Below the pieces are notes generated by a model. It saw nothing but the letters and a program-made list of their open reading frames with translations. It was not told the origin of the DNA and did no database searches. A stretch of 64,000 bases of DNA from contig NC_088326.1 in NCBI RefSeq assembly GCF_910592395.1, forward strand, positions 10,733,001 to 10,797,000. The letters are read 5' to 3'. A program made the translations under genes and the position numbers. Of the stretch, positions 28,401-40,400 are shown in pieces (the stretch's first letter is position 1; every line of letters starts with the position of its first letter). Origin of the DNA: Lineus longissimus (taxonomy: Eukaryota > Nemertea > Pilidiophora > Heteronemertea > Lineidae).

Positions 28401-31400
28401 TTGGTCTAAGGCATTATTTTTGTCACCAGGTTGGGCCATTTTATTTTCGGCGGATTGAAGATTAGTTTAACTGGGTTCAACTGGATGGTGCTACTCTACC
28501 TTTTTTTGATCTATTCTGATACTCTACGATAGGCTGTAGTTTGCCCAAGCAAGACTGGTAAGATTTCTGACGTGGGAAAAGGGAAAGCCAGCGCTTGACT
28601 TGGTCTGCGGAGAAAAGCAAGGGGCAGGGAGAAGAAGGGGAATAGTCACTGACTATACAAAGTATAAACATAAATGTATCACACATAAAGGTTCCACTTC
28701 TAGTAGACAGTCAGTAAATTTCTTCTTTTTTCAATTATTTTTTTCATCATTTGTGTAGAAAATTCATGTTTTATCAAAATTTCTTGAAAATTTCCTGAAA
28801 TAGGTTATCCGCATATTAGCGCTCATAAAGAAAGGCTATGGCTACAAGAAGATATCACTACAGAAAAGAGCGCTTGATCACATACGATCACGTATTCGTA
28901 ATTTGTAATACCACCCTGGAGAATCAATGCCCCACATTTTCGAGAATCGAACAGGCCTTGCAGTTTGCCAAGCTGGCCTGGCCTGGGAAACGAAAACGTT
29001 AAGGTCAGCATCTTTCACCGAAGTATTGTTGTGTTCATTTGCTAATAAGGTTCTTTAAGCATGATTTGCATAATATATGGACAAAAAGAGGAAATGGAAA
29101 TTGGAAAATTTGCATTGAGCAACATTGTGTGTGCACCCCAGAGTAACCCACTGTTTGATATCCCCAAAAATTTATTGCATATGTCATATTTTTAGGGCAG
29201 GCTGCTTGGTAAGTTGGAAAGCCTGATAAGATTATCGGCAGTCTGAGGAATTGATTCTGCAGGGTGAATACGTACCGAGGGAGGAATACCCTCTCTCCTC
29301 AACTTCTGGTTCTGCCATTTTCTCATGTTTTTGTTGGAATGTTGACGAAGAAGGTGACACTTCAGTGCCACATATAGTCGGTGATTTGTATGACTTAGCA
29401 GAGGTTTTAGGCCCACTAGCTGCAGGGTAAAATGGAAGCGGTTCTAGAGCTTTAGCAAGGCTTACACATAATTTATGCATTTTTTATAAAAAGAATATTA
29501 AAATAATTTAAAACATAATTTAATTTCTAACAAAAAGAATAAGTTAGTAATTTGTGTTAAAGGTAAAGGGACTCTTATGTCGGGACAAAACGTGGCCTGA
29601 AATGGTTTGCTTCACCACCAGCGGTGCCAAAATCTTACCAAGTATCAAGAATAAACAAGGGTAGTCTTTGTTAATTCTTGCCACTTAAATATCATGTGAT
29701 AATTCAACCATGAATGAAGTGCCTATACGCCCGATACAAGATGAATGTATACCAGGTAGGATGTTGGCGCCATCTATCAGTGTCTGTTAACACCATATTA
29801 AGCCAATAACAAGACATAAAACTCCCTTTAACTAGATTTCTACTTCTACTTTCTCATTCTACTTTTAATTTCCTATATAAACTATGTAGTTGTCAGTCTT
29901 CTTTTTTTCTACTATTGCATATTTTAATGAAATAGTTGTCTATATGAAGAAAGCAAAAGATAACAGGAGACCTTTTACCATGACTTTATATAATGCGCTT
30001 TAGATTTTTGGAAAAACTTTAAAGGAGTTTTTTATCAAGTTTAGTACCTGTTTCTCTTGGAGATGGCGCTGCTAAAAACTCATGAACCGGACTAGATACT
30101 GGCTGAAATAGCTCAGGCGTGGCATCCCTTGGTTTGGCTATCCTTGGCGGCCAATTCAAACTTCCGGGGATGAGACTTTTCTTGTATGATCTAATTTTAG
30201 CACTTGTAGGGGGTGCTTGTAGTGTCCGCACACTGCTGGCCGAACTAGATCCATTTCTAGTATGAATTCGACTTGTGATAGGCTGGTTATAAGCGGTCGG
30301 CAAATTGACAAGGATTTGCGGATTTTGGATGAAATCCGTCAATCCGACTGATTTCAGCGCATTTATTGATCTTCCAATCGGCGATGTCCTGTTAGTACTC
30401 AAGCTGACAGGTGGTGGCACCACTGGAGGGCTGCTTCTACGGCGTACAGGTAGTGATTGGTTATTAGTGATTTGTGCGATTAAGTCCTTCTTTCCAGAAT
30501 TGTTCTTCACATGTGACGTTTGCCGCGATGACATCTTTAATGTTGGTTGTTTTTTTAATTCGTAAATTAGGACGACAAAGTTTTTGTTCTTTTTTAGGAA
30601 GATTGGCAAAGCTATAGCAATAGGGAAAGAAAGGCAGAAAGCATAGATAAGTTTTAAAAAAGCATTTTGACCACAGTGCTTTCCATAAAACCTAAACCTT
30701 ATTGATTGTCAGAAATTGAATCCAATTGAAAGATCAAACTGGGAGTTCCTCGATGAAATCAGCCAAGACATATAAAGACGTACAACTTTTTGCACAAACT
30801 TTTTTTTTTTAAACGATTATCGATTTACAAGTAAATAATAAATCTACCTTTCGCAAACACGACTTTAACATGAGGGGTGCAGTCTAGTTTGTCAGTGAGA
30901 AGGTCGAAACTCCCCATATTGGCGACAACTTGCAAAGCGGGGATTCTTGCCTACCTTTTTTCACCCCTCTATCAAGCAACGCATCTCTTCTCATAACGAG
31001 CGCTGGTTTCAGTGCCAGCGACAGTGGTAGCTTAGCTGACGACTCACCAGAGGCCGTCGGCATTGGTATCGATGTTACTTTCACGTACTTCTCAAGTTTT
31101 TTGACTGAAACTTTCAGAGAAGTGCAGAAAATGCATGATGGTCGATCTGAAGTGATTTCATTCAATGCCCAATGTATAACTAAATTTCAAACAAGACCAA
31201 GTTTTTTCCAGCCCAATGACTGAAGACGAAAGTCATCAACCCCTTCCTCCAATGGAAAAAACAAAAACTCTTCTATTTCGTTTTCCAATCTTTTTTTGTG
31301 CATGAGACCTAATTGAGAATAACTTCAGACCAAACCAAAAAGCACTTAGAAGCAAAAGCACACTGGACATGCTAGAAGAGAAACATGCTTAGAAGGCACA

Positions 31401-34400
31401 ACAAGGCACACATCAGGCAAGAAAATTGCTGTCAACATGCAATATTGCAATGATCTCTTTAAGATGGTACAACCCTGACCAAAAATGCTGTGAAAAAAAA
31501 TGTTGTAAAAAATAAGCCCCAAGGCCAAAGTTGGATTTTTACTACGCCACCCACAGATCTGATCTAGCTCTCATCAGCAGCTTAGAACTGGCAGTATTCA
31601 ACTGACCTATCATCCAATACATCTCTATGAGGGCCGAGCTTAAGGACAGTATCACATATATTATTAACCTGGACTCCCCCTGGTTCCAAATAGATAAGGT
31701 AAGAGTACTAGTTTTTTAACACCTTGTTTAGGGAACCTTTTATTCCAAACTTTTCGAGAGGCTTTCGGAAAAAAGATAAAAATGAAAAATGTTCAGAGAT
31801 TTTTTGATTTTGCGAACCTATCCTGGTAAAATTCCTGAGAGGAGGCAATAAAAAAATATATATCTTCAAAATAAATAAAAATAGATTTTTTTTCCTGCCA
31901 ATTTTTTAATAAAGAAAATCACAAAACATTTGATATTGTTTTGTTTTACACTGCTTATTCATGTAAGAACTGCTGAGTAAGGGTATGAATAGAATGTCTC
32001 ACCAGATATCTAGGTATAGTGAGATGGATACTACCTTTGGTAAACTGCTGCTCTCATGAGTATGATCACAAATTGCATGTTGCAGCACCTTTAAACACCC
32101 GTTGTAGGCCCAGCATTTTAAGCAGAAAAGTGTGGAGTTTGATAGCAGTTTACAAGCCACATCTAGGAAGAACCTACCTACATACCATTGATTAGTTTCA
32201 AGCCAACTTACTTAGGAAGAGGCACATGGATATCGAAATTGAAGCAAAAGCAACTGTCTAACAAAGCATTTTTTAAAGTACAGTAGAACCTCTCTATTTA
32301 GGACACCCTCAGGACTGACAAATTCTGTCCCTAATAGAGAGATGTCCTGATAACAGAGGGTTATTTGAATGGAAACACCCAATATGGGACCAAAACTAAT
32401 GTCCTTAATAGAGAGGTGTCCGCTAAGAGAGGTTCTACTGTAGTATTAAAAAACAAAGCAGGGCTAAATGAGGACGTGTGCTGTGGCAAAAATTTTCCAC
32501 AACAAACAAAGAGGGAGTCACTCACCAAGGTAGCTAGCTGAATCTTCGTCTTCTCGTAAAGTTTCATAGCCGCTGGTTTCTTCCCGTTCTGACCGGGACA
32601 TCCAATGAGGTTTGTAGTGGTCGGCCGTCATCTCCGAGACATTGTCGCCTGGCGCCCGTGATATGGTCAAAGGCGACTGTGTTCTTTCACCATCTGGTTG
32701 ATAAGCAGACGAATAAATTATTGCAAAAACTGCCGAAAATCTTTGGACAACTGACTGGTTGACAAACCCAAAACATGATCAGTTCTAGTTTGTGACCAGT
32801 CGGTAGACTACTTGTGTGGTTTCAATGGGCACTTTCTAATGGTACCATTTGTTAGCCTATTGATGTGATCATTCAGTGGGAGCCTCTCCACGAGCACTTT
32901 CTGTTGGTACCATTTATAAGCCTATTGACATGACCAATTGTTGGACAGATCTCAACGCGACCTTTCTAATGGCACCATCATTAGTAAACCTATTGACATG
33001 ACCATGCATTGGAAAGATCTCGATGAGTACTATCTGATTTTATCATTTGTAAGCCTATTGACATAATCATTAATTGAAAAAACCTCTCAACGAGACATTT
33101 CTAATGGTACCATTTGTAAACCTGTTGATATGAACTTTCATTGGAAACCTTTCAATGGGCACTTTCTAATGGTACCATTAGTAAACCCATTAACATAACC
33201 ATTCATTGAACAGATCTCAAAGAGCCCTTTCTAATGATACCATCTGAAAATCTATAAACAAGACCAGTCATTGATAACATTTCGATGAGCCCCTTCTGAT
33301 GGTACCATTTATAAATCTACTGAACTCATGAGCACTTTCTGATGGTACCATTAGTAAACATACAGACATGACCATTCATTGGAAAGATCTCGATGAGTAC
33401 TTTCTGATGGTACCAAACATAGAATACTATTTTGTAGGACTATTACACTATTCGGCAATTTTCTCAAAAATCTCCAGTAATAAAAGCCATATATTCTCGA
33501 GCAAGTCAACTATAAAAGGAAACAAGCCCTCACCTGAGTAAAATATATGAGCATTAGGTTTCGGTTCATTCTCCGTCGGTCTCCAGTACTTTGGGACCTT
33601 CTGTTCAGTCCCTGTTCTCCGGTCTCGGCGAAAATAAGTAAATCCTCCACCAGTCCGAGCGCGTTTGTCCTCATGGTAGCTGAAAGAGGAAGATACAGTG
33701 GAACCTCTCTATTAAGGACACTAGTTTTGGTCCCAAATCGGTTGATTTCATTCAATTTGACCTCTCTAATCAGGACACCTCTCTATTAGGGACAGCACTC
33801 GTCAGTCCCGATCGGTAGTCCTTAATGGAAATGAAAAACTAGGGATGATGAAAAACCAAAAGCCAAGAAAGCTATCTATTGCCCAACCCTTAGCTTTCCA
33901 TTGCTTAAGAGTCCATTGCATTTTTTACTAAAATCGTCTGGCTAATCCCTGTTAACCATTTTGCTGTGGATGAGGTGAACAGCACACTATATGAAATATA
34001 GAGAGAACATGAAATGAAATATTCGGATGAAAAAGACTACTTACTGCGGTCCTGCACCTTTCTCACAGCCATAGCACAGACCGGACTTCCGTCCCCCTCC
34101 AGATCCGGGAAATCGGTGATGGTGGTCATCTTTGTAGATCATTTGCATCTCGTGGCGTGAATGGAGCTGTGCTGACCCACAGAACGGCAGGTAGACTCTG
34201 TTCGGGTCGAAGATGGAGAACTCCCACTCGGGGAAGCTGAGGAGGGACTGGGTCTGGATGTGGAGGAGTTGAGCATATTCGGTGCTGGAAAAGGAAATTG
34301 ATGAATTTGTTTCTGGAGGCAATGGCAAGATATTGCATCATGTCAGTGATCCAGTGCCTTAAACTAACTAAACATCTCTGCAAGGGACTTAAGGGGACAC

Positions 34401-37400
34401 GACACAATGATCAGCCATAATGCCTTGGAGCAGCCACACTTCCTTGGAGCAGCCATACTTCCTTGGAGCAGCCACACTTCCTTGTAGCAGCCACTCATCC
34501 TTGGAGCAGCCACACTTCCTTGGAGCAGCCACACTTCCTTGGAGCAGCCACACTTCCTTGGAGCAGCCACACTTCCTTGTAGCAGCCACGCATCCTTGGA
34601 GCAGCCTCACTTCCTTGGAGCAGCCACACTTCCTTGGAGCAGCCTCACTTCCTTGGAGCAGCCACACTTCCTTGGAGCAGCCACACTTCCTTGTAGCAGC
34701 CACTCTTCCTTGGAGCAGCCACACTTCCTTGGAGCAGCCACTCTTCCTTGGAACAGCCATACTTCCTTGGAGCAGCCTCACTTCCTTGGAGCAGCCACAC
34801 CTTCTTGGAGCAGCAGTCCATCACAAACTGGACATGATTTTTTACATGATCAGACACCATCTAGATCAGGACAACTGGAACCTTACTATATAGTAGAACC
34901 TCTCTATTTAGGACACCCTTGGGACTGACAAGAGCTGCCTACCTTCTCCTGCCTTTTGCGTCTCCCTTTAATGTAGGCCCTATCACACTGAGCCCACTGA
35001 AATGGCTCTTCAAATAGGCTTACTCTACATACATTACTGTTACCACAGTATTCGATACGGTGTTACTGTATTTTAAATTTTGTTGGGCATCAGCGTGGGT
35101 TGACGCAATCACCAGTAAAACAACTAAAACACACCACAAAAATATTACCTTTTCAGTGATGGAGCAAACTGACTTGTATAGATATCCTGCAAGATGAAGA
35201 AAACTTTATAAACTAATAAGATCGCGCCAAAATTTGACATTTATCCAACATGACAAAGGGTTAAATCTGCAAAGTTGACGTGGCACTTCCTGGTTGTGAC
35301 GTCATCATGATGGACTGCGGCCGCCTCGGAAATTCATGAGGAGATTCGATGAATGTTTTGATGCCTTTTAATTCATATTTTGAATTTGTAAACGATTTTA
35401 ATTGAATTCATGATGTCGTCTTCAGCAAAACATCTCATGAATTCCGGGTTATTGTGTGTTGATGGAACTTATCGAGATGGGATGGAGATCAGCAGAGCTT
35501 TTTGACGGCGACTGCAACAACAATCGTCATTGGTGAAAAACCATTAGGTCACGCACCTTTGTTAAACCAATCAGCTGGCGGCAGTTTGAAATCAATGCGT
35601 GGTTTCACCATACCAGTTGAATGGTATTTTCCATTTGAAATATAGTTCTTCTTAAATTGATTTTTAGGTGTGTTGAAAATGAAGATAATGATGAAGTTTC
35701 AGTCCAATTGGCTTACTTCTGTGGTTTTGGGGCTTCGTGGTCAAAAAGCTGATTCTTGGGTTAAAGTAAAAAGCCGTCAAAAATCACCCCCCCCCCCCCC
35801 CCCCCACCACCACCCCTACTTCAGACCCCCAAACCCTGAAATTATCACACATAACGTACAACGAAAGGTTCATGGTTTGACGCCTGGGAAAAGGTTATGA
35901 GAGTGTGGATTGTGCCAATTTAACCGTGAAAAATTGCTTAGACATTATGTCTATAAAGGCCTTTTTGATGAAAAAATTGCAGTGAACTTGAAAAGTATAG
36001 ATTCTTTTCAACGCCAAATACTTACTTAAATTACGAGAAAACCCCATACAAACTCTAATTATTTTAGTTGACCTACCGGCTCCTAGGTGGCACAAACGTG
36101 GTCCATTCAGTGCGGCCACCTAGGATGCAAATCATCAACTAAAACTTCCTTTTTCAGCTGACAGGATTTTCTGAATACTAATGTCAATATATCTTGTTTA
36201 GGAGCAACTAATTTTGCGGGAATTTTTCCTTTAAGTGGAGTTAGCACCACACTTATCACGATAGTAGTATTATAAACTACTCCCGAAATGGTGCCTTAAA
36301 TATTTTCAGTTTTTTATGGTTCTCAAACGAGGACTATATATCTTCGTATTCAATGATAACAAATGAAGTGTAGGTAATCGTAGTCATGAAGAGATAAAAA
36401 CTATAGACCCTATTATGATCTCTGGTTTATATTTGTCTGTGTAGGTGTACAATCTTTGGGAAAGTAAAACTCGTAGTCTTCTCATACGAAAATGGATGAA
36501 GACACTCCAGACAGGCGATTTGGCGTTTACTTCCAGAACTCTGCGTAGAGTTCTCGGTGGTCAGACATTCTTCAAATTTAAACACTGAAATTTATTACAC
36601 ATATTGCCTCTGGCGAGCTATAATATTGTAAAGCATAGTTTTGATGTCCCAGAAAACTGACTAATCGATATCCTAAAATCCCAGGCTGTATAGATATTAT
36701 CTGGACAGTCTGTTGTTCAATTAAATCGCTAGTGTTTAGTCAATAAAGTTGACAGTTCGAATTTACTGTTTGACGGACAAGGTTGTTGTTGTTCAATCAA
36801 ATCGCTAGTGTTTAGTCAATAAAGTTGACAGTTCGAATTTACTGTTTGACGGACAAGGAGTGTTCAGCCTGTTCAATGAATGTTAAGCCGGCCAGGGTGA
36901 TTGACCACAACAACAGATCAACATGACTTTTATGATCGTAGGAATGTCTATTCCAATAAAAGATAGATACATGTAATTATGTCATATTTACCCCTAAAAC
37001 GGCCATATTTCAGTCTTTAACAATTGGTCGATTAGGCGGCCATTTTGAATTTCGGCGGCCATCTTTCAAAAAATTCAGAATTACCATCCAGGAATTTATC
37101 ATAGCTTTTGTTTTGATGCCCAGCGATTGCTATGTAGGCCTACCCATCGGACCGATCATGCTTTCCTTTGAAGTGCGGCCCGTTGTGTCTCCCTCTGTAT
37201 TCACTTCCCTGGACCATCCTCGTGAACTTTTCGAGTGGGTGATTATTTTTGGTGACAACCAGTCCCCATGCCTACTTGGGGTTGACTCGTTGTTGTCTCC
37301 TGTCAATGTTGGTTGACTGAATGAGCACACCGTAGACTGGGATTTTTTAAAGTTTTGTTTGTCCTACGTACACACCTCCAGAAGAAGATAAGCTTACAAA

Positions 37401-40400
37401 TATGTGTCGTTCATGGGGTTAATAGGTGCACAGTGTCTCGGATCTCAGACTGTGATTTTATGTTTACATTAGCCAATAAAAAGTGTTCTCGCTGCGTTGC
37501 CCCCGCTTTAGCTGTCACATTTGGGACAATTGCACATTTATATCAGATAAAGCGATCCTATCCTTGTTTGCATATATAATAATTGCGCTATTTGCACAAC
37601 TAGTTGTCAGTTGGAAAAGAAGGTACACCATGCGGAGATAATTAGTTGACCGAGTAATATCTAAGTGCTCCGAGTACTTTCCTGTTTCTTAGCAGGAATC
37701 CAGAACTAGAATATTGATAAAGATCTAAGTCTGGAGTGATACAATACTGCAAACCAATTTATTTTCACGGCCCAATATATTCGCGAAAAACAACCTCTTT
37801 CTGATTTTGCAACTATTCGTTTCTGCGATTCGGATTAAACCATCAAAGGCAAACATTTTCGCGCACCTAAAGTTTGCGATTGTAACCCTCTCGTGAAAAT
37901 CGCAAAAAATATAAGAATCAAGAACATTAAAGGGGTTAGTTCTCATCTACTGGTCTTTATAGACCTTTTGGGGACAATCAAACCTATGAACGACGTGAAA
38001 TTCCTTCTCTTGAACCTTTCAAGTGCATCTACATGTATACTCGATCGTTTCGTTGTTCTGCAAAATAACATAAGCCGTCAGGGGAGGAAACGTGATGACA
38101 TCACACGCACGTGTTTTGGCTGTGACGTCATCACATTACACCACCGTCGTTACTCACCAATATTGTCCCCAAATAACTCGGGAAACCCGCTTCGGTGTTG
38201 AATTTCTGGGACCCAATATGCATATCACTGATGAAGGACTTGGTCGTCTCTGCTTTTCCATCTTCTCCGCCCTCTCCCCCTTCCGTGGCCTCAGTCCTCC
38301 TTGTCTTGTGACCATGGTCCGAGGCATGCCGAGTGTAATCGGGGCGGGCGGGGACGGGAGCTTTTGGGAGTCGCCACTCCTGGACGATTTGCGGCTGCTC
38401 GGAGGGGTTCTCAGCAAGAAGCTGACGGGCTGCGTTGATCGACCTGCGAAAGGTGCATAAATAACATGTTATTTCAATTCAAACGTCTACCCACCGAATA
38501 TAGAAGAACCACCAAAAAACGTGACAATGCCGCCGTGGCTCCGCCGCCTTTTGCTCAAGATGACCACCTCTGTTAAACTTTAGGCAAGCACAAGCAGCAA
38601 ATAAAAGTACGCGTTTTCATTTAGTAGGAACCCCGCCCACTAATCCTTGTTGGCTAAAGTTTAAAGTTAAAATTTTGGTTTGTGGTCAGTAGTTTTATCA
38701 TCCGACGTTACACCTTCATGCTGGTGTAGCATGTGTAATTGTTCCCCATATTTCAGTGTTTCTATAGTCAGCTAGAGAGACCATGACTTTCCAATTGGAG
38801 AAACACAGAAAAACGTATCAACTCATATATTTCAGTGTTTCTTAACACTAGAGGAGAACATTCAAAAACAAAAACACTCAAAAATGCTGGGAGCGCCACT
38901 GAGCAAAAATAGCCAGGTTCAGTAAACTTTACCTTTGGTACGACGTATCTGTGTCCAACTCTCTTCCAAGTGTGTCCTTCAGGAGAATCTTGGGCAGACG
39001 GGTGGTCATGTCCCTGGCCACAGGCAGTGGTGATCCCGGGGGCCGCATTAGTGTTCTCACCCCCGCCATAGACATCCCCTGTTGAATAACCGGTAAAGAC
39101 ATTGTCACAGCCAAGAGAGAGGCAGATGAATCAAATGATAAAACACCTTTTAGACCTGATTGTTTTAGAAACTGGTGTAATCAATCTCGTCGATAATTTG
39201 AAGTTGATTTGATCTATTTATATTCCCTGCTCCGTAAATAAGATTTTTCAGTAAACTTCCCTGTTCTAATCGTAATTTTCCGTCGATAATCCGTCTATTT
39301 TTCAAGATATCAGTAATTTTTCGTCTCAGTATCAACCGTCTTTCCTTTGAGGTATTCCCGAAATTTCCCGTATCGAGTGTTATCATTTATTCTGTTATTT
39401 TCCTAATTTCCCCTGTTCAGTGGGCAGCAAGCCATTCGTTGTGTAAAATGATATTCCGAGAATAATTCGAGATATTCCGCACAATTCCGTGAACTTTTCG
39501 CTCAATATTCCGTGTTTTTCTAGTCTCAACAACGATATTCCCTTAATCGAACATGGCTATCACAGATATATCTCAAGTTAGACACAAATGCTGTACCTCG
39601 TTTTACAATCATAGGTCATTTTCCTTCCAACAATTATCAGCACTTTGTCAAAGAAATCCATACTTCCATGGTGATCATTAATTTGTCTTTACGAATGAAG
39701 GAAAAACCATCTTATCATCCAAAAGGTCAATTCCACCCGTGTTTAATCCTAAAGAGAAAAAATAAAAACTATGAATACTGATTTCCTGATGTGTATGTAT
39801 GACCATGTCTTTCGGCCTAAAATCAATTTGTCATGGTGACTTTTGTTTAGAAGTGTATCCCTGTCCGCGGGGGTTATTTGTTGCAGCTCGTTGGCTAACA
39901 AGCCCTGTGTGTCTCAGTGTGCGCGGTCGAGTTTGTCGCGGTGCGAGTGTGATCAACTAGTCATGTCGAACTGGACGTGTATGGACGAGGACAGGGACCA
40001 AGACGAAATGAATACAAAGACACCATGAATGAGATAATTTTACGAGAAAGCGGTTGCAATCCTCCGTTCTGCAATGATACAACACGTCAAGAAGAAGCAA
40101 CTAACCGCAACACTCTGCACAAACCAATAAGACGCCGGTGTAGAGGTTTAAAAGGTCATAGGAAAGAATGTCCATGGAACAATAGAAATCTACTCGCTTA
40201 AAATGCGCTTCAATTTCGGGGCTATTGACAGTCATGGCATCGGTGGAATCATATTCTATGATGCGTCAGAATAAAATAGGCCAGGACTCTTCTTCCAGGG
40301 GGACATTTTCTACTGCTACACCGGGGTGGGGGACAGGTGTACGGCGCCGAATCTCGAATGACAAAGACTAAGTCCCCACATCGATTTAGGCGCTACATCG

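Larger units (their letters stand above)
35187..38157. other. 3-kb intron of the large gene
   Basis: Apart from the CRE-like site, a poly-C run near 35787 and the 75-bp duplication, I see nothing supportable. Confidence 0.5.

Noticed and set aside
28886-28982. Possible exon of the large gene (KMWGIDSPGWYYKLRIRD or GQLGKLQGLFDSRK)
   Set aside because: Good CAG and GTATGT borders exist, but no reading fits phase 1 on both sides; the exon chain closes without it.
30305-30565. Plus-strand frame opposite exon 10
   Set aside because: Shadow of the coding exon on the minus strand, with no splice sites of its own.
34364-34928. Long frames on both strands with WLLQGSVAAPRK-type repeats
   Set aside because: They arise from the 19-bp array, where three units make a 57-bp frame-neutral period.
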